Shown here: positions 43,872 to 52,109 of the stretch, piece after piece
Layout: every line of letters begins with the position of its first letter
Numbering within the stretch: the stretch's first letter is position 1
From: Rhizobium ecuadorense
GTDB lineage: Bacteria > Pseudomonadota > Alphaproteobacteria > Rhizobiales > Rhizobiaceae
Reading direction: 5' to 3'
Length of the DNA: 64,000 nucleotides
NCBI RefSeq assembly: GCF_001187535.1
Contig: NZ_LFIO01000270.1
Location: 1 to 64,000, forward strand
The notes under the pieces: generated by a model
Seen by the model: the letters and a program-made list of their open reading frames with translations, nothing else
Told to the model about the DNA's origin: nothing
Databases searched by the model: none
Program-made: the position numbers and the translations under genes

Positions 43872-44699
43872 TCACGAACGGGGCATCGACACGGCCTTGA
43901 AGGCCTTCGCAACCGCCTGTACCGCTCTTTCGATAGGTATCCGCTCGATGGAAGAGGCGCCGACGAAGCCCACGCAATCCGTTGACCGATAAACCTCGGC
44001 CGTATCCTCGGGCTCGGCGATTGCTCCCCCATGCGCAAGCAGGATGACATCCTGCCGAACCGCCTTGGCCGCATCATTAATCCTGTTGATCTTCAATATC
44101 GCTTCCTGGATGGCTTGGCCCTCCTCGTGACCAGCAAGTCCGCCACGCGTTGCTCCGACATGAGGTACGATGCAGTCCGCACCTGCCTCAGCCATCGCCG
44201 CGGCGTCATCCGCAGAGGCGACATAGGCCAAGGAGAAGATGTTCTTCTTGCGTGCGAGCGCAATCATCTCGACCTCACGGTCAAAGCCCAGACCGACGCG
44301 ACCGCGACGGTCGCGCCATTTGTCTCCCATGGTCGAAATCGTCGGATAGTTGATGACGCCGGAGTACCCTGCCGCCCAGAACCGATCCAGAAGCCCGTCG
44401 AGGTCGAGGCGCATCGGATCCCATGCCTCGATGCCGCCGATCACCGGGACGGTCGAGACGACATTGCGTATCTCCGCGGCCATCTCGATCGTGCGCGCGT
44501 TGGAATCGCCGATCCGGCTCGTAGGAAGTCCCATCAGTCGCGACAAGCCGGTACTGTAGACAACCAGCATGTCGGCTCCGCCAAGAGCGGCGCACTTGGC
44601 AACGAGACCGCAGCTGCTGCCGGCGGCAAGAATTGGATTTCCTTTTGAGGTCTGTTGGCTGATGGCAGCCAGAATTTCCGAGCGCTCAAACATTTTCAT
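43872..44699 (-). CDS. TIM-barrel PEP-hydrolase-like protein (Tm-1 C-terminal domain homologue)
   Basis: 275 residues of the PEP_hydrolase/TIM-barrel signal transduction family (PF09370 type): SKGNPILAAGSSCGLVAKCAALGGADMLVVYSTG, GYSGVINYPTISTMGDKWRDRR, AGADCIVPHVGATRGG and FVGASSIERIPIE. In plants and fungi the same domain is the second half of Tm-1-like proteins. ATG 44699 follows AGAAGAGG and overlaps the UPF0261 gene stop by 14 bases, so the two are translationally coupled as a split pair. Biochemical activity of the family is not established. Confidence 0.88.
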   Translation of the reverse strand: MKMFERSEILAAISQQTSKGNPILAAGSSCGLVAKCAALGGADMLVVYSTGLSRLMGLPTSRIGDSNARTIEMAAEIRNVVSTVPVIGGIEAWDPMRLDLDGLLDRFWAAGYSGVINYPTISTMGDKWRDRRGRVGLGFDREVEMIALARKKNIFSLAYVASADDAAAMAEAGADCIVPHVGATRGGLAGHEEGQAIQEAILKINRINDAAKAVRQDVILLAHGGAIAEPEDTAEVYRSTDCVGFVGASSIERIPIERAVQAVAKAFKAVSMPRS

Positions 44700-45870
44700 G
44701 GGGTACAGCCTCTTCTCGAATATTTTGCAGAATCCAGCCGACTGCGGCTTGCGCGAACGCTGGATCGTTGATGTGACAGGGAATTTCCTGGACGATGACC
44801 GAAGGAGGCAACGTGCTCCTCAGCCCCGATAACCAGGCTGCATTTGCCTCGGGATCGTAAAAGACCGCACCCTCTCGATCATAGTCGGAGACCCCTTCGG
44901 AGGGCCAAAGAACATGGGAAGCGCCTTTTGCGGCAGCAAGTTTCAGCCCGATGCGCCGACCTATTTCGAAGGCCTCCTCCGGCGTTGTCCGCATCAGCGT
45001 CGTGTAAGGCGTATGCGAGTAGAATTTCCGGCCCGAGAACCGTTCCGGTACACTCGAGGGCACTCCAAAGTTCACCATATCGACGGCGCCGGGTGCGACC
45101 AGTTGCGGAATGCCCTTGCGGCCAGCTGCCGCTAGACGATCCGGGCCAGCGCTTGCCGACCCTCCGGCGAGATCATCAGCGAGCTCCGTCGTCGTCAGAT
45201 CGAGAACCGCGTCGAATTCACCTGCATCGATCAAGGCTTCCATCTTCCGGCCGCCAGAGCCGTTCGCTGGGAAGACGATCGCCTCAAGGCCCTTTTCCGA
45301 CAGAAGACGCACACACTCGTTCACCGCCGGCGTCGTCACGCCAAATGCCGTGATCGCCACGATTTTTCGACGCGATGGGTCTTGCGGCTGGTAGTGCATG
45401 GCTGCGATCGCCTGTGCGGCATTGGTCAGGATCCTTCCGGTGAAGCCATTGACACCGAAGAGATCGACAAGAGTTGGATATAGCAGGATGTCATTTCTGG
45501 CAGCGAGTTCGGCAAGCAGCGCCGGCCGTGCGCTTGAAACAAGAAGCTTGGGGAAGCCGAAGGGAAGGTCGGCGACCACTTCACCGAATACTCCGCTTCC
45601 CTTTCCGCCGGCAATGCCGATGATCGCCGATATGCGACCCTCTGAAAGCAGTGCGTTAACCGACATGCGAGCACGTCGGCCGATGTCAGCAAGCAGTGCC
45701 GCCGGGTCCGCTGACCTAGTGGCAGCGACGCCAGATGTACCGACATCGACCAACACGGCGCCCCTGCCGCTGGCGCGTATGATGTCCGCCACGTAAGATG
45801 CTTCTGCCTGCTTGGTATCCATCGTCGCGACGATCGCCACCGCGTCATTTTCGAGCGTCGCCTCGCTCAC
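44686..45870 (-). CDS. Tm-1-like ATP-binding domain protein (UPF0261)
   Basis: 394 residues from GTG 45870, preceded by AAGGGAAAAAC. The alignable start is VAIVATMDTKQAEASYVADIIRASG, then IIGIAGGKGSGVFGEVVADLPFGFPKLLVSS, the NGSGGRKMEALIDAGEFDAVLDLTTTEL motif and a VDMVNFG segment, all UPF0261 hallmarks. In tomato Tm-1 this domain binds ATP and inhibits tobamovirus replication; its cellular role in bacteria is unknown. The frame continues upstream to ATG 45948 without a ribosome site. First gene of a UPF0261, TIM-barrel and flavoprotein operon. Confidence 0.9.
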   Translation of the reverse strand: MSEATLENDAVAIVATMDTKQAEASYVADIIRASGRGAVLVDVGTSGVAATRSADPAALLADIGRRARMSVNALLSEGRISAIIGIAGGKGSGVFGEVVADLPFGFPKLLVSSARPALLAELAARNDILLYPTLVDLFGVNGFTGRILTNAAQAIAAMHYQPQDPSRRKIVAITAFGVTTPAVNECVRLLSEKGLEAIVFPANGSGGRKMEALIDAGEFDAVLDLTTTELADDLAGGSASAGPDRLAAAGRKGIPQLVAPGAVDMVNFGVPSSVPERFSGRKFYSHTPYTTLMRTTPEEAFEIGRRIGLKLAAAKGASHVLWPSEGVSDYDREGAVFYDPEANAAWLSGLRSTLPPSVIVQEIPCHINDPAFAQAAVGWILQNIREEAVPHENV

Positions 45871-45923
45871 GACGTTTTTCCCTTTGGGCGTCTCATCTGC
45901 CCGATCCGGCACACGCGTTTCAT
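45867..45923 (-). CDS. Possible leader peptide before the Tm-1-like gene
   Basis: An 18-residue frame (MKRVCRIGQMRRPKGKTS) starts at ATG 45923, five bases after a strong AGGGAGG site, and its TGA overlaps the GTG start of the Tm-1-like gene (GTGA). The ribosome site of this frame is better than that of the big gene, so translation coupling or a leader role is possible. It may also be chance. Confidence 0.3.
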   Translation of the reverse strand: MKRVCRIGQMRRPKGKTS

Positions 45924-46016
45924 CTCGACCTCCCTTGTGCACGCTCATGCTTTGAGCGATTTTGAATTAGTTTTAGAGGAGAGGATCGTGCTGCCAAATC
46001 GCGCGCGGGAGAGGAG

Positions 46017-46034
46017 TTGGGTAAAAATGGGTAC
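46017..46034 (+). promoter_or_regulatory. Direct-repeat regulatory element, copy d
   Basis: TTGGGTAAAAATGGGTAC in the divergent promoter between the Tm-1-like operon (minus) and the small TIM-barrel gene (plus). It is 147 bases upstream of GTG 45870 (94 from the possible leader). It overlaps the ATG at 46027 of the plus-strand gene, so if that is the true start, binding would cover its translation start. Confidence 0.5.
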
Positions 46035-46638
46035 GTGGGCGATCATTGATCAAATCGAGCCGCATGCGACGACAGATTCGAGCGGGAGCGACGATGAGGT
46101 CGTCATCTTTGCGCCGTCTCTCCGAGCGCTGTCCCCTGGCGATCCGATTGTGATGGCAACACTGCCAATACTCGACTGGAATGCGGAACTCTTCCAAGCG
46201 ATAGACAATGTGACGTCGGTCGGAAATCGCTGCTACGCCGCAGTCCTGATGATCGATCCATTCACGCTGTGGGAAGATCTTGCGGACCTGCTCAAGGAAA
46301 AGGGTTTCGCCGGCGTCGTGAACTTTCCCCCGGCGTCGCTGGTGGAAGGGGTTCAATCCGCCGTCGACGCCGGCAATACGCTCGAAATCGATCGCATGAA
46401 GTGGTTCCACGACACTGGCTTGGGGATCATCCATACTGGATCGTCAAGGATGGAGATGACCGATGTCAGCAATCGCTTGGCAGACCTCCTCGACGGAATG
46501 ATCTATTTCCCTCCAAATGCTCTCGTGCGGCCAGTCTCCAAATGGATGGACCTGGAGCTTATCTCTGACGCCGGTTTCTTCCCGGCTTCTGTTTGGTCAC
46601 TGACGTCTGCGGGATCCCCAGTAATAGGGGCAGTTTGA
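46027..46638 (+). CDS. Short divergent TIM-barrel PEP-hydrolase-like protein
   Basis: 203 residues. FDPFT-like MIDPFTLWEDLADLLKEKGFAGVVNFPPASLVEGVQSAVDAG aligns with DPRLDLDDFLDKLKRWGFAGVTNFPSVIHLDEHRRAV of the neighbouring regulator and with the PEP-hydrolase protein at 43872. The family N-terminal GGAD/VYSTG block is not evident and the end is shorter, so it is a trimmed or degenerate barrel. ATG 46027 follows GGAGAGGAG by 11 bases; GTG 45988, with GAGGAGAGG, is an equally good start and adds 13 residues. It converges on the regulator gene with 13 bases between stops. Role unknown. Confidence 0.7.
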   Translation: MGTWAIIDQIEPHATTDSSGSDDEVVIFAPSLRALSPGDPIVMATLPILDWNAELFQAIDNVTSVGNRCYAAVLMIDPFTLWEDLADLLKEKGFAGVVNFPPASLVEGVQSAVDAGNTLEIDRMKWFHDTGLGIIHTGSSRMEMTDVSNRLADLLDGMIYFPPNALVRPVSKWMDLELISDAGFFPASVWSLTSAGSPVIGAV

Positions 46639-46651
46639 TACAGCACCGCAG

Positions 46652-48415
46652 CTAGTTCAGGATCTTGAGCTTCCGGATCTTGTTGTACAGGGTTTTGCGT
46701 GAAAGGCCGAGTGCGAGCGCCGTTTTGCCGCGATGAAGCTTGTTGCGTCGAAGGGCTTCTATGATCCACTCGCGTTCGGAAAGGCCCGCCGTTTCCTTCG
46801 GAACCGCTTTGGTACCGATGATCGGCTGCAGACGATCCGCGGTGATTTGAACGCTCGTTGGCAATGTCGCCAACTGCTCGACGACATGCCTTAGCTCTCG
46901 AACATTTCCTGGCCAGGAATGGCTGGCGAGCGCGAGGAAAGCCGAGTTCTCGATAGCCAAAGCGACCGTTCCAGCATCTCCCCTCGTCTCGACTGTGAAG
47001 TGATGGATGAGCGCCGGAAGGTCTTCGAGTCGGTCCCGCAGAGGCGGCAGATGGATTTCCAAGCCAGCGAAGGCCGCCCGCAGCTTCGGGCTGATCGGAT
47101 GCATGTCATCGGCGATCCCCGCGGAGACGGCGCAGGTGGCAATAACCTTGGCCTCGGAACGATTCGATGCGGCGCCGTTGACCGCGGTGAACATTCCGGT
47201 CTCCAGGAAATCGGCCAGTTGCTGCTGCCCCTCCTCCGTAAGGTCGTTGACGTGGAGGATGATGAGTGACGTATCCGTCGCGGTTTCCAATACCGATATC
47301 CGACGTCGAGTATCCTTATCCGCCTCCAATCCGAATAGGGCAACCGCATTCTGGTTTCCGGGAGATGGCCGGCAGGGAAATACGACAGGCTTGCGATGTT
47401 TATGCGCTCCCAATGAATGGACAAGCGAGGCAACGCGCCGCTTGCCTGTCCCCGGCTCCCCGACAATGAGGACGGGGTTGGTGCCGGTCGCCAGGCGCTT
47501 GGCCGCGTCGAGCGCATTGTTCATGGACGCTGATCGCGCGACGATGCCGTGCCGGTACCCGTTAAGCTGCAATTGCCGCTCGAGGAGGTCGACCTTTTCC
47601 CGGAGCACATTGATCGTCTTGAAACCGGAGGTCATCTCGAGGACCGACATCTCCAGGGGAACGCGGTCCAGCGATGACCCACCTATGAACCCTTGCGTGC
47701 CTGTTTCCCGGCAGACGTCCATCAATTCCTCGGGCTTCGTGATCGGTCCGCCTCCAAGCAGACAAACGACGTTGCGATCGATCGCGTGAACTGTACGCGC
47801 GATGTCGCGCGTGCGCGCAGCCAGCTCTGCAAGCCCGATTGATGAAGACGAAAGGCCCGTTTCGGCTGGGTTGAGGTTGAAATTCATGCTGATCGCTTCG
47901 ACACCCGCCTCGACCATGCGCCGCGCTTCGGCCTGTGTCCGGGTATAGGCGATCGTCATCAAGCCGCGTCGCGCCGCTTTGACGAGTAGCTCAACTTCAC
48001 GCGCATATCCGAGCCCGCAGCTTTCCAGTACGGCCCGACGATGCTCATCGAGATGAATGACGGAAGGGAAATTTGTGACCCCTGCAAAACCCCACCGTTT
48101 GAGCTTGTCCAGGAAATCGTCAAGATCAAGCCGTGGATCGAAGGTGCAGGCACCGAAGAAGACCGGCAGCCGGGTGCTGCGCAGAATTTCAGATCGGCCG
48201 AAGCTTGCGACGAAGGCGTTGGTGTCACGTATGGGGAGAACGGACGCCGGCGACGAACCGCCCATCGCACGGAAACGACCGGCATTCAGCGCAAGCACGA
48301 AATCGGCACCGGCACGCTCGGCCGCTCGCGCTGTCATGCCGGAGCCAATCGCGGCACCGAGCATGAACGAGCGGGAACTACCCAGAAACTGTCGAACACC
48401 GGATATGGTCGTCAT
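46652..48415 (-). CDS. Regulator: TIM-barrel sensor, degenerate AAA+ and Fis-type HTH
   Basis: 587 residues. The N-terminal ~270 residues are a PEP-hydrolase-like TIM barrel (AAERAGADFVLALNAGRFRAMGG, GFAGVTNFPSVIHLDEH, FIGGSSLDRVPLE). An AAA+ domain follows with Walker A GEPGTGK near 318, but the GAFTGA loop is missing and Walker B reads LIILHVND without the DE pair. The R-finger area (PLRDRLEDLPALIHHF) and the sensor II block WPGNVRELRHVVEQL are kept. The C-terminus is a Fis HTH (ALRRNKLHRGKTALALGLSRKTLYNKIRKL). It is therefore built like an NtrC-type activator but should not contact sigma54; repression or sigma70 action is more likely, and the ligand probably resembles that of the adjacent TIM-barrel protein. 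Confidence 0.9.
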   Translation of the reverse strand: MTTISGVRQFLGSSRSFMLGAAIGSGMTARAAERAGADFVLALNAGRFRAMGGSSPASVLPIRDTNAFVASFGRSEILRSTRLPVFFGACTFDPRLDLDDFLDKLKRWGFAGVTNFPSVIHLDEHRRAVLESCGLGYAREVELLVKAARRGLMTIAYTRTQAEARRMVEAGVEAISMNFNLNPAETGLSSSSIGLAELAARTRDIARTVHAIDRNVVCLLGGGPITKPEELMDVCRETGTQGFIGGSSLDRVPLEMSVLEMTSGFKTINVLREKVDLLERQLQLNGYRHGIVARSASMNNALDAAKRLATGTNPVLIVGEPGTGKRRVASLVHSLGAHKHRKPVVFPCRPSPGNQNAVALFGLEADKDTRRRISVLETATDTSLIILHVNDLTEEGQQQLADFLETGMFTAVNGAASNRSEAKVIATCAVSAGIADDMHPISPKLRAAFAGLEIHLPPLRDRLEDLPALIHHFTVETRGDAGTVALAIENSAFLALASHSWPGNVRELRHVVEQLATLPTSVQITADRLQPIIGTKAVPKETAGLSEREWIIEALRRNKLHRGKTALALGLSRKTLYNKIRKLKILN

Positions 48416-48464
48416 GCCTCATGCATATGAACTCACACCAAGATCATGCATCCGGATGCGATAA

Positions 48465-49580
48465 TCAACTCCAGCTTTTCGGAGCATCCAGCCGCGGCAG
48501 AGCCTTTCCTTGCTGGGTGAAGACGTGACAGTCGGAAGCCGCCACCGAGAGCGAAACGCGCCCTCCCCGTCCAGAGTGAAAGTGATCATTAGGCGAGCGG
48601 GCAACGATGTGCTCGCCCAATGCAGTCCCATACAGGTAGGTCGCGCTGCCCAGATGCTCCACGAAATCGACGTCGATCTCCACGATCAGTTCGCCGGGTC
48701 GGTCAGATGGGGCCACGAAATCGTCCGGCCTAATCCCCAAGGTCAATGTCGCCCCCGGTTCGACCGGCCCTGCCTGGATTGGGAGCCACCCGGACAATCC
48801 GCTTTTGAGCGCGATCTCGGTGCGTTCGTCGTCCTTGGTCTTCAGTTTGCAGGGCAGGAAATTCATTCTCGGCGACCCGATGAATCCCGCGACAAACTGA
48901 GTTGCCGGCCGATGGTAAAGATCGTGAGGGCTGCCGACCTGCTCGATGTGTCCGTCCTTCAAAACCACGATCTTATCGGCCATGGTCATCGCCTCGACCT
49001 GGTCGTGGGTGACATAGATCATGGTATTGCCGAGCTGACGGTGGAGCTTGGCGATCTGGACGCGCATCTGAACCCGCAGCTCGGTGTCGAGGTTGGAAAG
49101 TGGCTCATCGAACAGGAACACCTTGGGTTGACGGACGATTGCTCGACCGATCGCGACGCGCTGTCGCTGGCCGCCGGAAAGCTGCTTCGGCTTGCGGTCA
49201 AGGAGGTGTTCGATCTGCAACAATGCAGCCGCCTCGCGCACTTTAGCGGTAATCTGCTCCTTGCCAAGGTTCGCCATCCGAAGCGGGAATGCGAGATTGT
49301 CACGAACGGTCAGGTGCGGATAAAGCGCGTAGCTCTGAAACACCATCCCGAGATTGCGGTCAGCGGCATCGACCGAGTTGACGACCTTGTTGTCGATCTT
49401 CAGCGTGCCGCCAGAGATCTTTTCCAAGCCTCCAATCATACGCAGCAGCGTTGATTTCCCGGAACCAGACGGCCCCACGAAGACCACGAACTCGCCATGG
49501 GCGATGTCGAGATCAATGTCGTGCAGAATACCCAGGGCCCCATAAGCCTTCCGGATTCCCTCGAGACGGACTTCAGCCAT
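48465..49580 (-). CDS. Carbohydrate ABC transporter ATPase (MalK/UgpC family)
   Basis: 371 residues. Walker A GPSGSGKST (36-44), Q-loop FQSYALYPHLTV, signature LSGGQRQRVAIGRAIVR, Walker B VFLFDEPLSNLD and switch VTHDQVEAMT, followed by a C-terminal TOBE regulatory domain (LTLGIRPDDF). Full-length CUT1-type ATPase forming a transporter with the two permeases and the binding protein of this operon. Last of seven genes. Confidence 0.95.
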   Translation of the reverse strand: MAEVRLEGIRKAYGALGILHDIDLDIAHGEFVVFVGPSGSGKSTLLRMIGGLEKISGGTLKIDNKVVNSVDAADRNLGMVFQSYALYPHLTVRDNLAFPLRMANLGKEQITAKVREAAALLQIEHLLDRKPKQLSGGQRQRVAIGRAIVRQPKVFLFDEPLSNLDTELRVQMRVQIAKLHRQLGNTMIYVTHDQVEAMTMADKIVVLKDGHIEQVGSPHDLYHRPATQFVAGFIGSPRMNFLPCKLKTKDDERTEIALKSGLSGWLPIQAGPVEPGATLTLGIRPDDFVAPSDRPGELIVEIDVDFVEHLGSATYLYGTALGEHIVARSPNDHFHSGRGGRVSLSVAASDCHVFTQQGKALPRLDAPKSWS

Positions 49581-49610
49581 TTCTTCCTCCCATTGTCAGT
49601 TACGCGCCAT

Positions 49611-50405
49611 TCAGCGCGTCGACGGTATTTGCTTCAGACTGGATATGACGAAATCGGGCGGCTGCAGCGTGGGATCATCGACCGGCGGCACTCCCGTAGT
49701 CACGAGAATGGAACATAGTCCGGCCCGTTTCCCTGCCTGAATATCGGTGGGTATCTGGTCGCCGATCATCAGTGTCGACGCCCTGTCGGTTCCGAGCCGC
49801 ATCAGCGCGGCTTCGATCATATGAACCTCGGGCTTGCCAACAATGATGGGCTTGACCCGCGCAGCGGTCGCAACCGCGGTGAGGATCGCCCCCGCACCAG
49901 GCTCGAAGCCGGTCGGCGTGGGGAGCAGCAGATCCGGGTTGGTACCCATCAACACGGCTCCCTTTAGGATAGCGTCAACAGCGACGCGCAGCTTTTCATG
50001 GGTGATTTCACGATCAAGACCCATGATCACGACGGCCGGCTTTTCGTCGGTGATTTCGAGTTCCGCATCCGAGATCGCTTGTTTGAGCGATGGCGCACCG
50101 ATCACGTAAATGCGCGTTCCGGCAGGATGACTCTTGCGGATCAACTGAGCCGCCGTCACCGCCGAGGTGACGACGTTGTTTTCGGTGACATCCAGGCCGA
50201 AGCCATTCAACTTGGCAACGACATCCCCGGCCGAATGAGTCGAGTTGTTGGTGACGAAGCAGTAAGGAATCCCAGCCGCGCGCCAGACCTGGAAGGTCTC
50301 GACCGCATCTTGAATGGCTGTCTTGCCGCGGTAGACCACGCCGTCGAGGTCGGAAACGACTCCCTCCACAAGCGGCCAGTCAAGAGCATGCGCGATCTCA
50401 ACCAT
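49611..50405 (-). CDS. HAD-superfamily IIA hydrolase (NagD-like phosphatase)
   Basis: 264 residues. Motif 1 SDLDGVVYRG has nucleophile D19 and general acid D21; motif 2 FVTNNSTHSA, motif 3 IIVGKPE and motif 4 MIGDQIPTDIQAG complete the active site. NagD/p-nitrophenylphosphatase-like enzymes dephosphorylate sugar phosphates or nucleotides. The start overlaps the SDR stop by 8 bases. In this operon it could remove phosphate from a product of the PfkB kinase or serve as metabolite repair. Confidence 0.92.
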   Translation of the reverse strand: MVEIAHALDWPLVEGVVSDLDGVVYRGKTAIQDAVETFQVWRAAGIPYCFVTNNSTHSAGDVVAKLNGFGLDVTENNVVTSAVTAAQLIRKSHPAGTRIYVIGAPSLKQAISDAELEITDEKPAVVIMGLDREITHEKLRVAVDAILKGAVLMGTNPDLLLPTPTGFEPGAGAILTAVATAARVKPIIVGKPEVHMIEAALMRLGTDRASTLMIGDQIPTDIQAGKRAGLCSILVTTGVPPVDDPTLQPPDFVISSLKQIPSTR

Positions 50406-51171
50406 TCATCAACATCCCGCCGTTTACGTGCACGATCTGCCCCGTGATGTAGGCAGACGCTGGACTCGCGAGGAAGACTGCAATGCCGGCGATGTCTTCA
50501 GGGGAGCCGACACGGCCGAGAGGAATGCGACCCGCATGGCGTGCTTCCGTCTCTTCGCGCGGACGACCGTGCATCGGGGTATCGATGATGCCCGGCGCGA
50601 CCCCATTCACGTTGATGCCGAAAGGAGCGCACTCGTAGGCGAGCAGCTTAGTCAGATCATGGACGACTGCCTTGGAAAAGCAGTAGTCCGCGCCGCCTGC
50701 CTGATAGTTGAACACGGCGCCTTGCGAAGACAGCGAGGACCCGATGTTAACAATGCGGCCGCCACTTTCCTTCATGAAGCGGTGTACGACAAGCTTCGAG
50801 CAAAGGAGGACCGCCCCGGAATTGATTTCCATGGTACGATCGATCTTGGCCTTGTCGCCCGACAGCAGGGATTCCGCCGATTTGATACCGGCATTGTTCA
50901 CGAGTGCGTCGAGGTGGCCGAAGCGCTCAGCGACGGCATCCATCACACGCTCGATGTCCTTTTCGCTGGTGACATCCATCGACATGGTGACGGCTTTCTC
51001 ACCGCCTTCCACCTTGGCAAGTGCACGCCCGAGCGCGTCCTCGTTTGCATCGGTGGCGATCACGTTTGCGCCGTTTGACAGGAACGCAGCCACGATCGCT
51101 GCGCCAATTCCGCCGCCCGCCCCAGTCACGAGAACGGTATTGCCTGGCATTGAGAAAAGAGGGGACGTCAT
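50398..51171 (-). CDS. SDR-family oxidoreductase (FabG-like)
   Basis: 257 residues. TGAGGGIG loop (16-23), NNAG motif VNNAGIK, Ser in IVNIGSSLSSQG and catalytic Y-x3-K as YCFSK. The FabG-like C-terminal ITGQIVHVNGGMLMNG suggests a homotetramer. The acidic residue D42 after strand 2 (VIATDAN) indicates NAD+ preference. ATGA overlap with the kinase gene. Probably a polyol or sugar-acid dehydrogenase for the transported substrate. Confidence 0.93.
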   Translation of the reverse strand: MTSPLFSMPGNTVLVTGAGGGIGAAIVAAFLSNGANVIATDANEDALGRALAKVEGGEKAVTMSMDVTSEKDIERVMDAVAERFGHLDALVNNAGIKSAESLLSGDKAKIDRTMEINSGAVLLCSKLVVHRFMKESGGRIVNIGSSLSSQGAVFNYQAGGADYCFSKAVVHDLTKLLAYECAPFGINVNGVAPGIIDTPMHGRPREETEARHAGRIPLGRVGSPEDIAGIAVFLASPASAYITGQIVHVNGGMLMNG

Positions 51172-52109
51172 CGGATCTCCAATAAAGTTTTGTGATTGAG
51201 GAATTCATCGACCTCCGCCGCGGTCGGCATCGACGGCTGGGCACCGCGTCGAGTGACGCAAAGTGCCGCGACGGCCATGGCCTGGCGAACGGCTTCGCGA
51301 ACAGGAACATCGCTTGCGAGCGCGGCAGCAAAGCCACCGTTGAAGGCGTCGCCGGCCGCCGTAGTGTCGACAACGACAACCGGAAAGGCTGGGACAAGAA
51401 AAGTCTGCTGCCCATCGTCGTAAAAGGCGCCGCGCTCTCCAAGCGTGATGAGAGCTGCCTTCGGTCCAAGCGCAAGCAAGGCTTGGGCGGCCTTAGCAGC
51501 GGCCTCCACGCTGTCGATTTCGATTCCCGTGAGTTCGTAAGCTTCCGACTCATTCGGGGTAACGAAGTCGACCGCCGACCACGCAGCACGCGACAACCCT
51601 GGTCTCACAGGGGCAGGATTGAATATGAGCCGGAACCCGAGCTGGGCTTTCAGTGAGAAGAGCCGCTCTAAGGCCTCGATCGGCAGCCCCATCTCGGCCA
51701 CGACGATCGAGTTTGGTTCGATTTGCGCAGCCGCCTTGTCGATCAGTTCAGGCGTGACATTTGCGTTAGCGCCCGGGTCGATGACGATCATGTTGCCGCC
51801 ATCATCGCCCACCATGACCAGTGCCGCGCCGGACACCTCTGCCTGTGCGATCTGAACAACGCTTGTATCGACACCCGCATTTACGAGCGACAGCATTAGA
51901 TGACCACCGGCCTCGTCATCGCCGAGACGGGAGAAGAGCTTTGGCTTCAACCCCAGCCGAGCCGCCGCGACTGCCTGGTTCGCGCCCTTTCCGCCTGGAT
52001 GCCGGACAAGCGACCCGATAAGGCTCTCGCCCGGCGTGGGCAGCCGCTCGACGTTGAAGCACAGATCGAGATTCGTCGTGCCAAAGAAGATTAGAGGTGC
52101 CGATCTCAT
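51168..52109 (-). CDS. PfkB-family sugar kinase (ribokinase-like)
   Basis: 313 residues. The ribokinase N-terminal signature is HPGGKGANQAVAAARLG and the C-terminal ATP/catalytic signature DTTAAGDAFNGGFAAAL contains the catalytic Asp. The start ATG 52109 shares ATGA with the permease stop; the longer frame in the same phase is a shadow of the permease genes. It phosphorylates a sugar or a polyol-derived ketose; substrate unknown. Confidence 0.93.
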   Translation of the reverse strand: MRSAPLIFFGTTNLDLCFNVERLPTPGESLIGSLVRHPGGKGANQAVAAARLGLKPKLFSRLGDDEAGGHLMLSLVNAGVDTSVVQIAQAEVSGAALVMVGDDGGNMIVIDPGANANVTPELIDKAAAQIEPNSIVVAEMGLPIEALERLFSLKAQLGFRLIFNPAPVRPGLSRAAWSAVDFVTPNESEAYELTGIEIDSVEAAAKAAQALLALGPKAALITLGERGAFYDDGQQTFLVPAFPVVVVDTTAAGDAFNGGFAAALASDVPVREAVRQAMAVAALCVTRRGAQPSMPTAAEVDEFLNHKTLLEIR

